NCBI RefSeq assembly: GCF_017744155.1
Contig: NZ_JAGHQT010000015.1
Location: 29,243-93,242 of the forward strand
Direction: 5' to 3'
Length of the DNA: 64,000 bases
Source of the DNA: Endozoicomonas sp. G2_1
GTDB lineage: Bacteria > Pseudomonadota > Gammaproteobacteria > Enterobacterales > Alteromonadaceae
The notes under the pieces were generated by a model. The model saw only the letters and a list, made by a program, of their open reading frames with translations. It did no database searches and was not told the origin of the DNA. Of this stretch, positions 31,501-39,282 are shown in pieces (within the stretch, counting starts at the first letter, position 1; each line of letters opens with the position of its first letter). The position numbers and the translations under genes were made by a program.

Positions 31501-32547
31501 ATGGAGCAATTAAACTTTTACCATATTCGAGTAAGCGCTCAAAAGGTTTATTTCTTTACCAAAGTGCTGGAACAACTTGGGGTTGATAAAGCGCAAATAT
31601 TTGCAGAACTTCACGATTTACCGAATTTAGACAGCGATAACCAAGCGACGATTTCGGGTAAACAACTAATTCAAATTTACCAGAACATTAATCGACTGAA
31701 TTTACCCGGTATTGGTTTAAAAATTGGTGCAGAGATTCGCGCTAAAGACTATGGCATGTATGGCTGCACCTTGTCGTCGTGTCAAACTTTAGCTGAGAGC
31801 TTAGATTTTGCTACTCGATACCACTCGCTAGCAACTCGGACAACACGACTGTATTACGATGTAAAAGCAAATGGTTCAAGTTTTTTAGGTTGTGATGATA
31901 TTTTAGGGCAGCCTGAATTAAAGCAGTTTAACTTAGAGCTACAAGCCGCGATTCATTTAGCGTTGATCCGAGATGCCATTGGTCACAGTGATTTTTCACC
32001 GTCGAAAGTGTATTTTGAGTTCGCTGAGCCTGCGCATTCATCGCTCTACTATAAAATGTTCGACTGTCCTATTGTATTCGAACAAGCCGTTAGTGGTTTT
32101 GAGTTTGACCAAGATAAAATGGCGACAGAACTTGCCCGTTATAATCCGTTAGCACTGCCCATTTTACTGAAAAGCTGTGATCAACTGTTGGAGTTGGTGA
32201 CTCGAGATAAATTTTTGCTGAGCATCTATAGTTGGGTGGCGAATAACGTAGACCAAGAGTTACAGTCTCAACCACTGGCAGAGCACCTTTGTATGACAAC
32301 TCGCACGTTAAGGCGTCACTTGGCGGAGCACGGTACCTCGTTTAATAAGATTTGTGCCGAAGTTAAGTGTCGGTTTGCCAAAAAATATATTGATGATGAC
32401 AAGCTTTCGATAGACGATATAGCGTCGGCACTGGGCTTCAAAGATAGTGCTAATTTTCGCCGAGCATTCAAGTCTTGGACTGGCTTGACCCCCTCTGAAT
32501 ATCGCCGTGATTGTCAGGATCAAGACTCGCAATGGAGCAAGTCTTGA
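31501..32547 (+). CDS. AraC-family transcriptional regulator
   Basis: Product of 348 residues. The N-terminal domain (residues 20-200) is of the Arabinose_bd/OruR type (LNLPGIGLKIGAEIRAKDYG, a common opening of these regulators). The C-terminal AraC domain (about 245-340) has two HTHs, including LCMTTRTLRRHLAEHGTSFN and SIDDIASALGFKDSANFRRA, with the typical ending FRRAFKSWTGLTPSEYR. Its gene is divergent from the acyl-CoA ligase, so it probably responds to a fatty acid or related carbon source. Cytoplasmic activator. The small downstream gap converges with the pirin gene. Confidence 0.88.
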   Translation: MEQLNFYHIRVSAQKVYFFTKVLEQLGVDKAQIFAELHDLPNLDSDNQATISGKQLIQIYQNINRLNLPGIGLKIGAEIRAKDYGMYGCTLSSCQTLAESLDFATRYHSLATRTTRLYYDVKANGSSFLGCDDILGQPELKQFNLELQAAIHLALIRDAIGHSDFSPSKVYFEFAEPAHSSLYYKMFDCPIVFEQAVSGFEFDQDKMATELARYNPLALPILLKSCDQLLELVTRDKFLLSIYSWVANNVDQELQSQPLAEHLCMTTRTLRRHLAEHGTSFNKICAEVKCRFAKKYIDDDKLSIDDIASALGFKDSANFRRAFKSWTGLTPSEYRRDCQDQDSQWSKS

Positions 32548-32558
32548 AATTTGGGTAC

Positions 32559-33272
32559 TTAGTGGCGAGGAGCATCAATAACAACCACTTCAGCATCACC
32601 TAGTGCTTTAATGATGATTTGTTGTTGCTTTGACACTTCAGCGCCATCTCCTGCATTAAGCACTTGGCTCTGTGCACCATCTACTATCTCAATACTGCCT
32701 TTAGAGCACAAGACGTAAACTTGGTGTTCAATACTGTGCTCAATTTCAGTGCCTTGATTGAGTAAGCCACCATAAATACGCGCGTGTTGATGAATAAACA
32801 ATGCTTGTTCACTGTCTTCAGGGTAGCCAGACACTAATAAAGGCAGCTCTTGGTCACTGGCTTGGCTTGGAAATGCTTTGGCATCCCAACGCGGCGTAAC
32901 ATCGTATTGGTTAGGCTCAATCCAAATTTGATAAAAGGTCAATGGCTCCTTGCTACGGTTGTATTCTGAGTGGCTAATACCGGAACCTGCACTCATGACC
33001 TGGACTTGACCCGATGGCGTTACGCCTTGATTACCCTCACTGTCCTTATGAGTAATAGCACCTGAGCGAACAAAGCTGATTATTTCCATATTGCGATGAG
33101 GGTGGGTGGCAAACCCTGTATTGGGGGCGACCCAGTCATCGTTAATCACTCTTAAGGTGCCAAAACCGATTCGGCTCGGGTTGTAGTAATGGCCAAAACT
33201 GAAGTGATGGCGTGACTTTAACCAGCCGTGATTGGCATGGCCGAGCTGGCTAACTGGGTAGTGCGTTATCAT
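32559..33272 (-). CDS. Pirin-family bicupin, YhaK-like
   Basis: The start is set at 33272 (MITHYPVSQLGHANHGW) because AAGGAGG lies six bases upstream; a longer frame to 33341 is unlikely. The 237-residue protein has the pirin opening WLKSRHHFSFGHYYNPSR and the metal-binding cupin segment GFATHPHRNMEIISFV, with His residues and a Glu as metal ligands. The C-terminal cupin is weaker. In E. coli YhaK is a redox-sensitive pirin and lies near yqjF-yqjG and yhaJ; the same neighbours are present here, so this is a conserved stress unit. Cytoplasmic. It lies 10 bases after yqjG. Confidence 0.85.
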   Translation of the reverse strand: MITHYPVSQLGHANHGWLKSRHHFSFGHYYNPSRIGFGTLRVINDDWVAPNTGFATHPHRNMEIISFVRSGAITHKDSEGNQGVTPSGQVQVMSAGSGISHSEYNRSKEPLTFYQIWIEPNQYDVTPRWDAKAFPSQASDQELPLLVSGYPEDSEQALFIHQHARIYGGLLNQGTEIEHSIEHQVYVLCSKGSIEIVDGAQSQVLNAGDGAEVSKQQQIIIKALGDAEVVVIDAPRH

Positions 33273-33282
33273 CTTGACCTCC

Positions 33283-34242
33283 TTAGAGTTGATCGCGGTG
33301 GTGCGCTTGATTAAAGTCTTGCTCTGGTCCGAGTGGGACAATTAGCGTCGGGTTGATTGTTTTATGGCTCGCGTAGTAATGGCGCTTGCTGTAAGGCAAG
33401 TCGACGGTTTTGCTAACGTCTTTAAATTGGTATAGCTCGCGCAAATAGCCGCTGATGTTGTCAAAGGCTTCGAGTTGATTGCGATTACATTTAAAGTGGC
33501 CAAAATAAACCGCATCGAATCGAATTAAAGTCGTAAATAAACGCCAATCAGCTTCGGTCAGCTGGTTTCCTGCTAAATAACGATGACTTGCTAAATGCTG
33601 CTCAAGCCAATCTAAACTGTCAAACAGTTGCTGGTAAGCATGCTCGTAAGCTGCTTGTGTTGTGGCAAAACCAGCGCGGTAAACACCGTTGTTGATGGTG
33701 TCGTAAATACGACTGTTGAGTTGATCTATTTCTGGACGCAATGACGCAGGGTAATAGTCGTCAGTATTACCAGTAATGTCGTTAAACGCTGAATTGAGGA
33801 TACGAATAATTTCACTGGACTCGTTGTTAACGATGGTTTGTGTTTTTTTGTCCCACAGCACAGGCACTGTCACTCGACCTTGGTAGTCAGGTGCTGCTTT
33901 TAGGTATAACTGATACAAGTAGTTGTGCTGATATAAATGATCTTGAAACTGCTCGTTTTCAAGATCAAACTCCCAGCCGTTTTCAAGCATTTCAGCCTTA
34001 ACAACGCTGACTGAAATCACATCTTCTAATTGCTTGAGTTGTCTAAAAATTAAAGTTCGGTGAGCCCAAGGGCAAGCCAATGACACATATAAGTGATAGC
34101 GGCCAGCCTCGGCGGGATATTTGCTGTTTGGGTCTGCTGAGATAGTATCTCTAAAGCGGCTTTCTTGACGCTCAAATTGACCTTTCGATGCCTTAGTATC
34201 GTACCATTGATCGACCCATTTTCCGTTGACAATTAATCCCAT
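33283..34242 (-). CDS. yqjG: Glutathionyl-hydroquinone reductase YqjG
   Basis: The start is set at 34242 with GGAG upstream. Product of 319 residues. The family signature SLACPWAHR contains the catalytic Cys57 (Xi-class GST type). It is followed by VTVPVLWDK, then NNESSEIIRILNSAFN of the thioredoxin-fold and the all-helical C-terminal domain with AEADWRLFTTLIRFDAVYFG-type segment (here TEADWRLFTTLIRFDAVYFG). It reduces glutathionylated hydroquinones, protecting against quinone stress. It is between DoxX and pirin genes and divergent from the YhaJ-like regulator, as in E. coli. Confidence 0.93.
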   Translation of the reverse strand: MGLIVNGKWVDQWYDTKASKGQFERQESRFRDTISADPNSKYPAEAGRYHLYVSLACPWAHRTLIFRQLKQLEDVISVSVVKAEMLENGWEFDLENEQFQDHLYQHNYLYQLYLKAAPDYQGRVTVPVLWDKKTQTIVNNESSEIIRILNSAFNDITGNTDDYYPASLRPEIDQLNSRIYDTINNGVYRAGFATTQAAYEHAYQQLFDSLDWLEQHLASHRYLAGNQLTEADWRLFTTLIRFDAVYFGHFKCNRNQLEAFDNISGYLRELYQFKDVSKTVDLPYSKRHYYASHKTINPTLIVPLGPEQDFNQAHHRDQL

Positions 34243-34331
34243 GATAAACTCCAAATAACAGTTGGTTGAGCTAACTCGCGTCGATGACTTTACTCGTCGC
34301 GAGTAGCAGTTTGATTTGTTTTAATTCTTTA

Positions 34332-34778
34332 TTACTTCAATCTTGCTGCAATAACATTGTCTAGGCTGAATTTTCCAGCACCTTGAATCACCAATGCGGC
34401 AGAAATTGCCAGTAAGGCCAAACCAAATTCGTAGCCGTTGTTGCTGATAAACAAGCCGTGCTCTAAGTGAACGGTGACAATGGCGACAACCATGGTTATT
34501 GCCAAAACAAGCGCACTGGGCCTAGTGAGTAAGCCGACAATCAACAGTAGGCCGCCAAAAAATTCAGCACTACCGGCTAACAAGGCCATAGCGTAGCCTG
34601 GCGTTAAACCAATTGAAGCCATCCATTGACCTGTGCCTTCTAGACCATAGCCGCCAAACCACGCAAACAGTTTTTGCCCGCCGTGGGCCGCAAAAATAAT
34701 ACCGGCGATCACTCGAAGCGGTAAGCTTGATAAGGTTGGTGTTGATGACAAAATTTTATTGATAGTTGTAGTGTTCAT
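34332..34778 (-). CDS. DoxX-family membrane protein, YqjF-like
   Basis: The 148-residue protein has four helices with the DoxX pattern LPLRVIAGIIFAAHGGQKLF, then AGSAEFFGGLLLIVGLLTRP and a terminal helix. It is the first gene of the operon with yqjG and the pirin gene. In E. coli yqjF belongs to the same family, heads the yqjFG operon, and is activated by the LysR protein YhaJ in response to dinitrotoluene-type compounds; the divergent regulator here makes the same control likely (inference). Inner-membrane location; biochemical role unknown. Confidence 0.85.
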   Translation of the reverse strand: MNTTTINKILSSTPTLSSLPLRVIAGIIFAAHGGQKLFAWFGGYGLEGTGQWMASIGLTPGYAMALLAGSAEFFGGLLLIVGLLTRPSALVLAITMVVAIVTVHLEHGLFISNNGYEFGLALLAISAALVIQGAGKFSLDNVIAARLK

Positions 34779-34798
34779 AACCTTGCTCTCTTTTAAAC

Positions 34799-34912
34799 TT
34801 TTGAATAATTACTGTTATGCTTGTTAACAGCTGATGAAAGCATTGTATTGGTTGTTGTTGGCTAGAATAACCGCTAATATTTGTTTGATATGTTCAAAAT
34901 TTTTGAATAATT
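34799..34912. promoter_or_regulatory. Repeat pair upstream of yqjF-like operon, candidate YhaJ sites
   Basis: TTTTGAATAATT occurs at 34799-34810 and 34901-34912, 102 bp apart. The second copy overlaps the palindrome TTCAAAATTTTTGAA (34893-34907), which contains a LysR-like T-N11-A box. Both lie in the gap between the DoxX gene and the divergent LysR gene. Confidence 0.5.
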
Positions 34913-34990
34913 GAGTTTGGATATAAATAATTGAAAAACAAGCGAGCAAAATTAAACGTTAAGCCGTCAATCACTCATTGAGTCGCCTTT

Positions 34991-35917
34991 ATGTATCAAT
35001 CACCATTAACTTTTGAAGCACTACAAGTACTCGACGCTATTGATAGCCGGGGCAGTTTTGCCGCCGCGGCAGAGCAACTCAATAAAGTGCCGTCGGCGTT
35101 ATCATATATTGTCCAGAAACTCGAAGAGCAGTTGGGGGTCACCCTGTTTGTCAGGCAAGGGCGGCGCTCAGTGTTAACGCCAGCTGGGCAGCACTTGTTG
35201 TCCGAGGGGCGCAAGCTGCTCAGCGCAGCCAGTATGGTTACAGAGCAAACACAAACCATTGCTCACGGTTGGGAACCAAGGTTGAGAATTGCCTTTGATT
35301 CAATTATCGACAATAAAGCCTTGATGGCAGTTATTGCTGGCTTTCTCGACGAACACCCCAATATTGAAATTGATTTAACTGAGCAGGTTATGGGCGGCTC
35401 TTGGGAAGCTTTGATTGAAGATCGAGTTGATTTACTGATTGGCGCGCCTGGGCCAGTGCCCAGACATCAAGGGATTCGAGCACAAAGTATTGGTGAGATA
35501 TCACAAATATTAGTGGCCGGTACTCGACACCCGATGGCAAGTAAAAGCGCTGTTACCGAGGTGGATTTGGCAAGTTGTCGAACCGTGGTTGTGCATGATT
35601 CTGCCACTAATCAAGTTCCTCGAACCAGTAATATTATTGAACAGAGCCGCCATATTTATGTGACTACGGTAGCGCAAAAGTTGTCGGCAGTTGTTGCCGG
35701 CATAGGTATTGGTTATCTGCCTAAAAGTCGCATAGCAGAAGAGCTCAAGAGCAGTAAATTAATCGAGCTAAATTTAGCTCAAACTGAAAGTAAAGAGGCG
35801 CCAAAACATCGAGTACAGGTAAGTACTGAACTTTTTCTTGCGTCGAAAATTGTCAACAAAGGTAAGGGATTAGCCAAGCTTAAAGACAAACTATTTGACG
35901 CTTATACTACTGTTTGA
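34991..35917 (+). CDS. LysR regulator, YhaJ-like
   Basis: The 308-residue protein begins LTFEALQVLDAIDSRGSFAA and AAEQLNKVPSALSYIVQKLE, closely resembling E. coli YhaJ (ALTLEALRVMDAIDRRGSFA...). The effector domain has VTEQTQTIAHGWEPRLRIA. It is divergent from the DoxX/yqjG/pirin operon with paired candidate sites between. YhaJ in E. coli senses dinitrotoluene degradation products and activates yqjF; here it is the likely activator of the operon. The last 11 bases overlap the convergent LysR gene at 35907. Confidence 0.88.
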   Translation: MYQSPLTFEALQVLDAIDSRGSFAAAAEQLNKVPSALSYIVQKLEEQLGVTLFVRQGRRSVLTPAGQHLLSEGRKLLSAASMVTEQTQTIAHGWEPRLRIAFDSIIDNKALMAVIAGFLDEHPNIEIDLTEQVMGGSWEALIEDRVDLLIGAPGPVPRHQGIRAQSIGEISQILVAGTRHPMASKSAVTEVDLASCRTVVVHDSATNQVPRTSNIIEQSRHIYVTTVAQKLSAVVAGIGIGYLPKSRIAEELKSSKLIELNLAQTESKEAPKHRVQVSTELFLASKIVNKGKGLAKLKDKLFDAYTTV

Positions 35918-36806
35918 TGTGTTGATTAAAAATCTCGATAAACTTTTTTACGGTTGGTGTGTGAAGGGCTTCGGGCTTGCTAATACAGTATGACGTCCAC
36001 GGAATTTCAATTTGGGTACTGATTTTAACTAATTCACCGGAGGCAAGCTCGTTGCTGAACAGTGATGCTGGGCCACCCGTTATGTAGTCTGACGATTTTG
36101 CAATTGATTTAGAAATATTGTAGTTGTCGCAAGAGATTTGTAGCAGTGGATTCAGGTCTTCCAAGTCAAAAAATTTACTCAAGCCAGCGCTAATAGAGGG
36201 TGCGATAATTGAGTAATCGCGCAGTGCAGGTAACGGATGAATAGTATTATCTTGTAAGATTGGATGCTGCGGGCGAGCAACAAAAATTATCGGAGCACTT
36301 TGCACCGGGGATATTACCAACGCTTTTGGGATTTCGTCGTAGACAAATGGTCCGATGGCGATGTCCAAGTGGCCGTCTTGAATCATACTGAGTAACTTAC
36401 TTGAAGACTCTACCTTCAGCGAAAGTTGTACTTTGTTGGTTTGATTAATAAAGTCGAGTAAGACATCGGGAAAATAAAGTTGCTCGATAACCGGCCCTAA
36501 TCCGACATTTAAACTGCCACCTTCAAGGTTAGACAGGCGTTCGACGTGTCTGCACATGGCATTGAGGCGCGCCTGAACCTGCTGGCCATTGTCAATTAAG
36601 TACTGGGCAACAGGAGTCGCTTTCATGCCAGTATTGTGACGATGAAATAGCTCGATATTGAGTGTTTGTTCGAGTCGGCCAATGCGTTTACTCAAGGTTG
36701 GTTGCGACATGTAGAGTTTGTCTGCCGCTTTGTTGATACTGCCCAACTCAGCAACCATTTGAATTAAATAAATGTCAGAAACGTCAAGCACACGCGACTC
36801 GAGCAA
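35907..36806 (-). CDS. LysR-family transcriptional regulator
   Basis: Product of about 299 residues with HTH AELGSINKAADKLYMSQPTL and SKRIGRLEQTLNIELFHRHN, then an effector domain of about 210 residues. The start is uncertain: the frame opens at a TTG (36806) and a GTG at 36791 is the alternative; no ATG precedes the HTH. Its upstream neighbours on the same strand are the tautomerase genes, 69 bases away, so it could be the last gene of that transcript. It converges with the YhaJ-like gene with an 11-bp overlap. Confidence 0.82.
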   Translation of the reverse strand: MLESRVLDVSDIYLIQMVAELGSINKAADKLYMSQPTLSKRIGRLEQTLNIELFHRHNTGMKATPVAQYLIDNGQQVQARLNAMCRHVERLSNLEGGSLNVGLGPVIEQLYFPDVLLDFINQTNKVQLSLKVESSSKLLSMIQDGHLDIAIGPFVYDEIPKALVISPVQSAPIIFVARPQHPILQDNTIHPLPALRDYSIIAPSISAGLSKFFDLEDLNPLLQISCDNYNISKSIAKSSDYITGGPASLFSNELASGELVKISTQIEIPWTSYCISKPEALHTPTVKKFIEIFNQHIKQ

Positions 36807-36875
36807 AAAATAATTAATAGATAACGGCTAATATATTCTATTTTTTATGTGGTGAAAATTAAATTTATTGAACAG

Positions 36876-37259
36876 CTATGGCGCTTGATGTAACCAGTCG
36901 CATTGATCTTCTTGTCCCGGATCAGGTAAAACATGACCGCCTTCCATCACCCAAGAAGCGGGAACTTCGACCAAATTTAAGTCGAGTTGCTGCTCAGAAA
37001 TATTCAACAGTTTACAGGTTTGTGCGCGCATATCTGCATATAGCTCATCGTTTAGTGCTTGGCTTCTGCCTTTGCGAACCGTCGCTAAAATATGATATTT
37101 GATGCCGGCTTTGAGGGGAAACTTTTCCCAATAAATGACGTTGACGAAAGTCTCTGGTGCACCGGTGTAACCGCAGTGTATGTCGACAATAAGTTGCGCG
37201 AGTTGTTGCTTATTTACAGCTGAAATATTATCAGTAGCCGAAACAGTATATAGCGGCAT
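36876..37259 (-). CDS. Tautomerase-superfamily protein (cis-CaaD-like)
   Basis: The 127-residue protein begins MPLYTVSATD, keeping the proline at position 2 that becomes the catalytic N-terminal Pro1 in the tautomerase superfamily. It also carries ATVRKGRS (Arg residues for substrate carboxylate) and ends VPASWVMEGGHVLPDPGQE, typical of the cis-CaaD-like tautomerases. It may isomerise or dehalogenate a carboxylic acid; the substrate is unknown. It is cytoplasmic. The related small gene immediately upstream ends nine bases before it, forming a two-gene unit, and a LysR gene follows downstream. Confidence 0.8.
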   Translation of the reverse strand: MPLYTVSATDNISAVNKQQLAQLIVDIHCGYTGAPETFVNVIYWEKFPLKAGIKYHILATVRKGRSQALNDELYADMRAQTCKLLNISEQQLDLNLVEVPASWVMEGGHVLPDPGQEDQCDWLHQAP

Positions 37260-37268
37260 GGTTGGCTC

Positions 37269-37736
37269 CTATCCGACGTTAATTGATAACTGAAAACGCC
37301 CTTTAATCAGCTTGCTTATCAGCAGTTTAACTATCAGTTTTAGCAACTGACTCTTTCGGCCTTGCGGGTTAAACCGAGCAAATGAGGCTTTGGTGTATTG
37401 CTCTGACAGCGCTTTATCCATAACACTGAGAATGATTTCATTTTCACTGCATCCGGTTTCTTGCACCCACATTTCGCACATAGCCGACATAAAAGCGTGG
37501 CGTTTATTGTTACTGGTGTTGTTTTCAACAGGCATTGTTATTGTTGTGGCAGTGGATGGTTTACCCGCGATATAAGCTTGGCCTTCAGGAATCTCGAGCC
37601 AAACAAAGGCAAATTTATAGTGTTCGCCTAAATGTATTTTGTACAACTCGATGGTGTTTTTTTCCAAACGGGCAAATTTACTTTTAGAAAAAGCACCTTG
37701 TTGAAACAATGCCAAAATACGCAGCTTTTCAGCCAT
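37269..37736 (-). CDS. Unrecognised protein, possibly tautomerase-like
   Basis: The 155-residue product lacks an N-terminal proline after Met (MAEKLRILALF), so it is not an obvious Pro1 enzyme. A segment CEMWVQETGCSENEIILSVM recalls the tautomerase helix-turn (W-x-E-x-TG-x-x-x-x-E), so a divergent tautomerase-type fold is possible but unproven. The C-terminal 30 residues are basic and hydrophobic (LLKLIVKLLISKLIKGRFQL). It lies upstream of the cis-CaaD-like gene by nine bases in one operon. Divergent from the iron alcohol dehydrogenase gene, with nested inverted repeats between. Confidence 0.6.
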   Translation of the reverse strand: MAEKLRILALFQQGAFSKSKFARLEKNTIELYKIHLGEHYKFAFVWLEIPEGQAYIAGKPSTATTITMPVENNTSNNKRHAFMSAMCEMWVQETGCSENEIILSVMDKALSEQYTKASFARFNPQGRKSQLLKLIVKLLISKLIKGRFQLSINVG

Positions 37737-37832
37737 ATACTTGGTACTCCCATCACGGTTTTAAACATATATTCATCATCATAGAAGCTGTTTGGCTATT
37801 CGGCCAGTGAAAATATTTTGCCCAGCGGTAAA

Positions 37833-37934
37833 AAAACTGAATAGCGAATTGCTGAAAAGTTAACTTGTATCTAGCCAAGTCTTCACTATGGGTATGCCTA
37901 ACTTTTATAGTGGTTATTAAAACTATTCAGTTTT
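37833..37934. promoter_or_regulatory. Nested inverted repeats in a divergent promoter region
   Basis: Outer arms AAAACTGAATAG (37833-37844) and CTATTCAGTTTT (37923-37934) are a perfect 12-bp pair. Inner arms AAAAGTTA (37855-37862) and TAACTTTT (37899-37906) are a perfect 8-bp pair nearly concentric with the outer one. They lie between the tautomerase operon and the iron alcohol dehydrogenase gene. Confidence 0.5.
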
Positions 37935-37996
37935 CTTTATAGTGATAAATTTTATACTCGATAATAGGATTTTTGTTGATTGGAGCACCAAAAGAA

Positions 37997-39196
37997 ATGT
38001 TTGACGCTATTTACAACGCAGTTTTTAGGCAGGTTTTTTCAGTCATAATGAAGGTCATGCCACCACCGGCGCCAAAGCTGTATCAAGGACAGGGCTCTGC
38101 CAAAGCCTTGTGTCAACACATCAGTGATACAGAAGTAAAAAGTCTACTCATTATTACCAGCGCAGAATTAGTCGAGCTTGGCTTGTTAAAGCCCTACATT
38201 GATTTACTTGAACAACTTGAGGTTTCAGTCAGTGTTTTTGACAAGATTGAACCCAACCCTTCAATTAGTAGTGTCAAAGCGGCGATTGACAGTTATCACC
38301 AACACCAATGTCAAGGCGTACTAGCTTTTGGTGGCGGTTCGGTTATCGATGCCAGTAAAGCTGTGACACTGCAAATAGGCAACAAAGTACCGGTAGAAAA
38401 ACTCGTCGGTTTATTTAAAGCGCGCAAGAAAGCGGCCCCTTTTTTTGCAATACCTACAACTGCTGGTACTGGCTCAGAAATTACTAGTGCAGCGGTGATC
38501 AGTGGTGAAAATCATCAAAAAATGTTCATTGTTGACCATAAAAGTATCCCTATTGCGACTGCTTTAGACTCTGAACCCATGTTGGGCTTGCCCAATTTTA
38601 TTACCGCTGATACCGGTATTGATGTGTTAACTCACGCGGTAGAAGCTTACATTTCAAAGGTTGATAACCCTACAAAAATACCGTTGGCGATTAATGCAGT
38701 TAAATTAGTTTTTGAAAACCTTCCCAAAGCTTACCACCAAGGTCGTGACCACGAAGCGCGCGCCAACATGGCTTTGGCATCGTTTCAAGCAGGTGACGCA
38801 TTTAACTTTATGGGCTTGGGCTTTGTTCATGCCATATCGCACCAACTAACGGCGTTTTATCAAGTGCCGCATGGTCGCGCCAATGCGATAGTCTTACCCT
38901 ATGTTTTGACCGCTTCATTTGATGCCATTGCGCCCGCGCTTGCAAGGTTGTCAATCGCTGCTGGTTTGGCTAACGGCGAAACTAATCAGCGCACGCTGGC
39001 TCAGCAGTTTATTGATCAAATTAAAAGCCTTCTGGTTGAAGTCAATATTCCTTCGACCATCGAGAAAATTAAAACAGAAGATATTCCCTCGATCGTCAAA
39101 GGTGCTCGTAAAGAAGCTGTCGGTAACTATGCGGTGCCATATTTGTTATCAGTGCGTGAGTGCACCAATATTTTGCAGCAATTACAGGGAAAATAA
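37997..39196 (+). CDS. Iron-containing (group III) alcohol dehydrogenase
   Basis: The 399-residue product (ATG 37997; TTG codons at 37973 and 37976 with AGGA are alternatives) has the family motifs: GVLAFGGGSVIDASKAVTLQ (NAD loop), IPTTAGTGSEITSAAVI, the iron-ligand segments ADTGIDVLTHAVEAYIS (Asp and His), GLGFVHAISHQL and PHGRANAIVLPYVL (His). It oxidises or reduces an alcohol or aldehyde with NAD(P). Cytoplasmic. An acyl-CoA ligase gene follows 86 bases later on the same strand, so the two may convert an alcohol or aldehyde to a CoA ester. Confidence 0.9.
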   Translation: MFDAIYNAVFRQVFSVIMKVMPPPAPKLYQGQGSAKALCQHISDTEVKSLLIITSAELVELGLLKPYIDLLEQLEVSVSVFDKIEPNPSISSVKAAIDSYHQHQCQGVLAFGGGSVIDASKAVTLQIGNKVPVEKLVGLFKARKKAAPFFAIPTTAGTGSEITSAAVISGENHQKMFIVDHKSIPIATALDSEPMLGLPNFITADTGIDVLTHAVEAYISKVDNPTKIPLAINAVKLVFENLPKAYHQGRDHEARANMALASFQAGDAFNFMGLGFVHAISHQLTAFYQVPHGRANAIVLPYVLTASFDAIAPALARLSIAAGLANGETNQRTLAQQFIDQIKSLLVEVNIPSTIEKIKTEDIPSIVKGARKEAVGNYAVPYLLSVRECTNILQQLQGK

Positions 39197-39282
39197 ACAG
39201 AGTAAATTGAGATGTTGCTGTTGCCAGGGCGGTTAACAGCAATAGTCAGAGAGTAAATCGTTAACTATAAGAACTATATATA

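Noticed and set aside
39215..39242. Stem TTGCTGTT/AACAGCAA between the alcohol dehydrogenase and acyl-CoA synthetase genes
   Set aside because: There is no U-tract and the stem is only 8 bp. It may be a processing site but is not a supported terminator.
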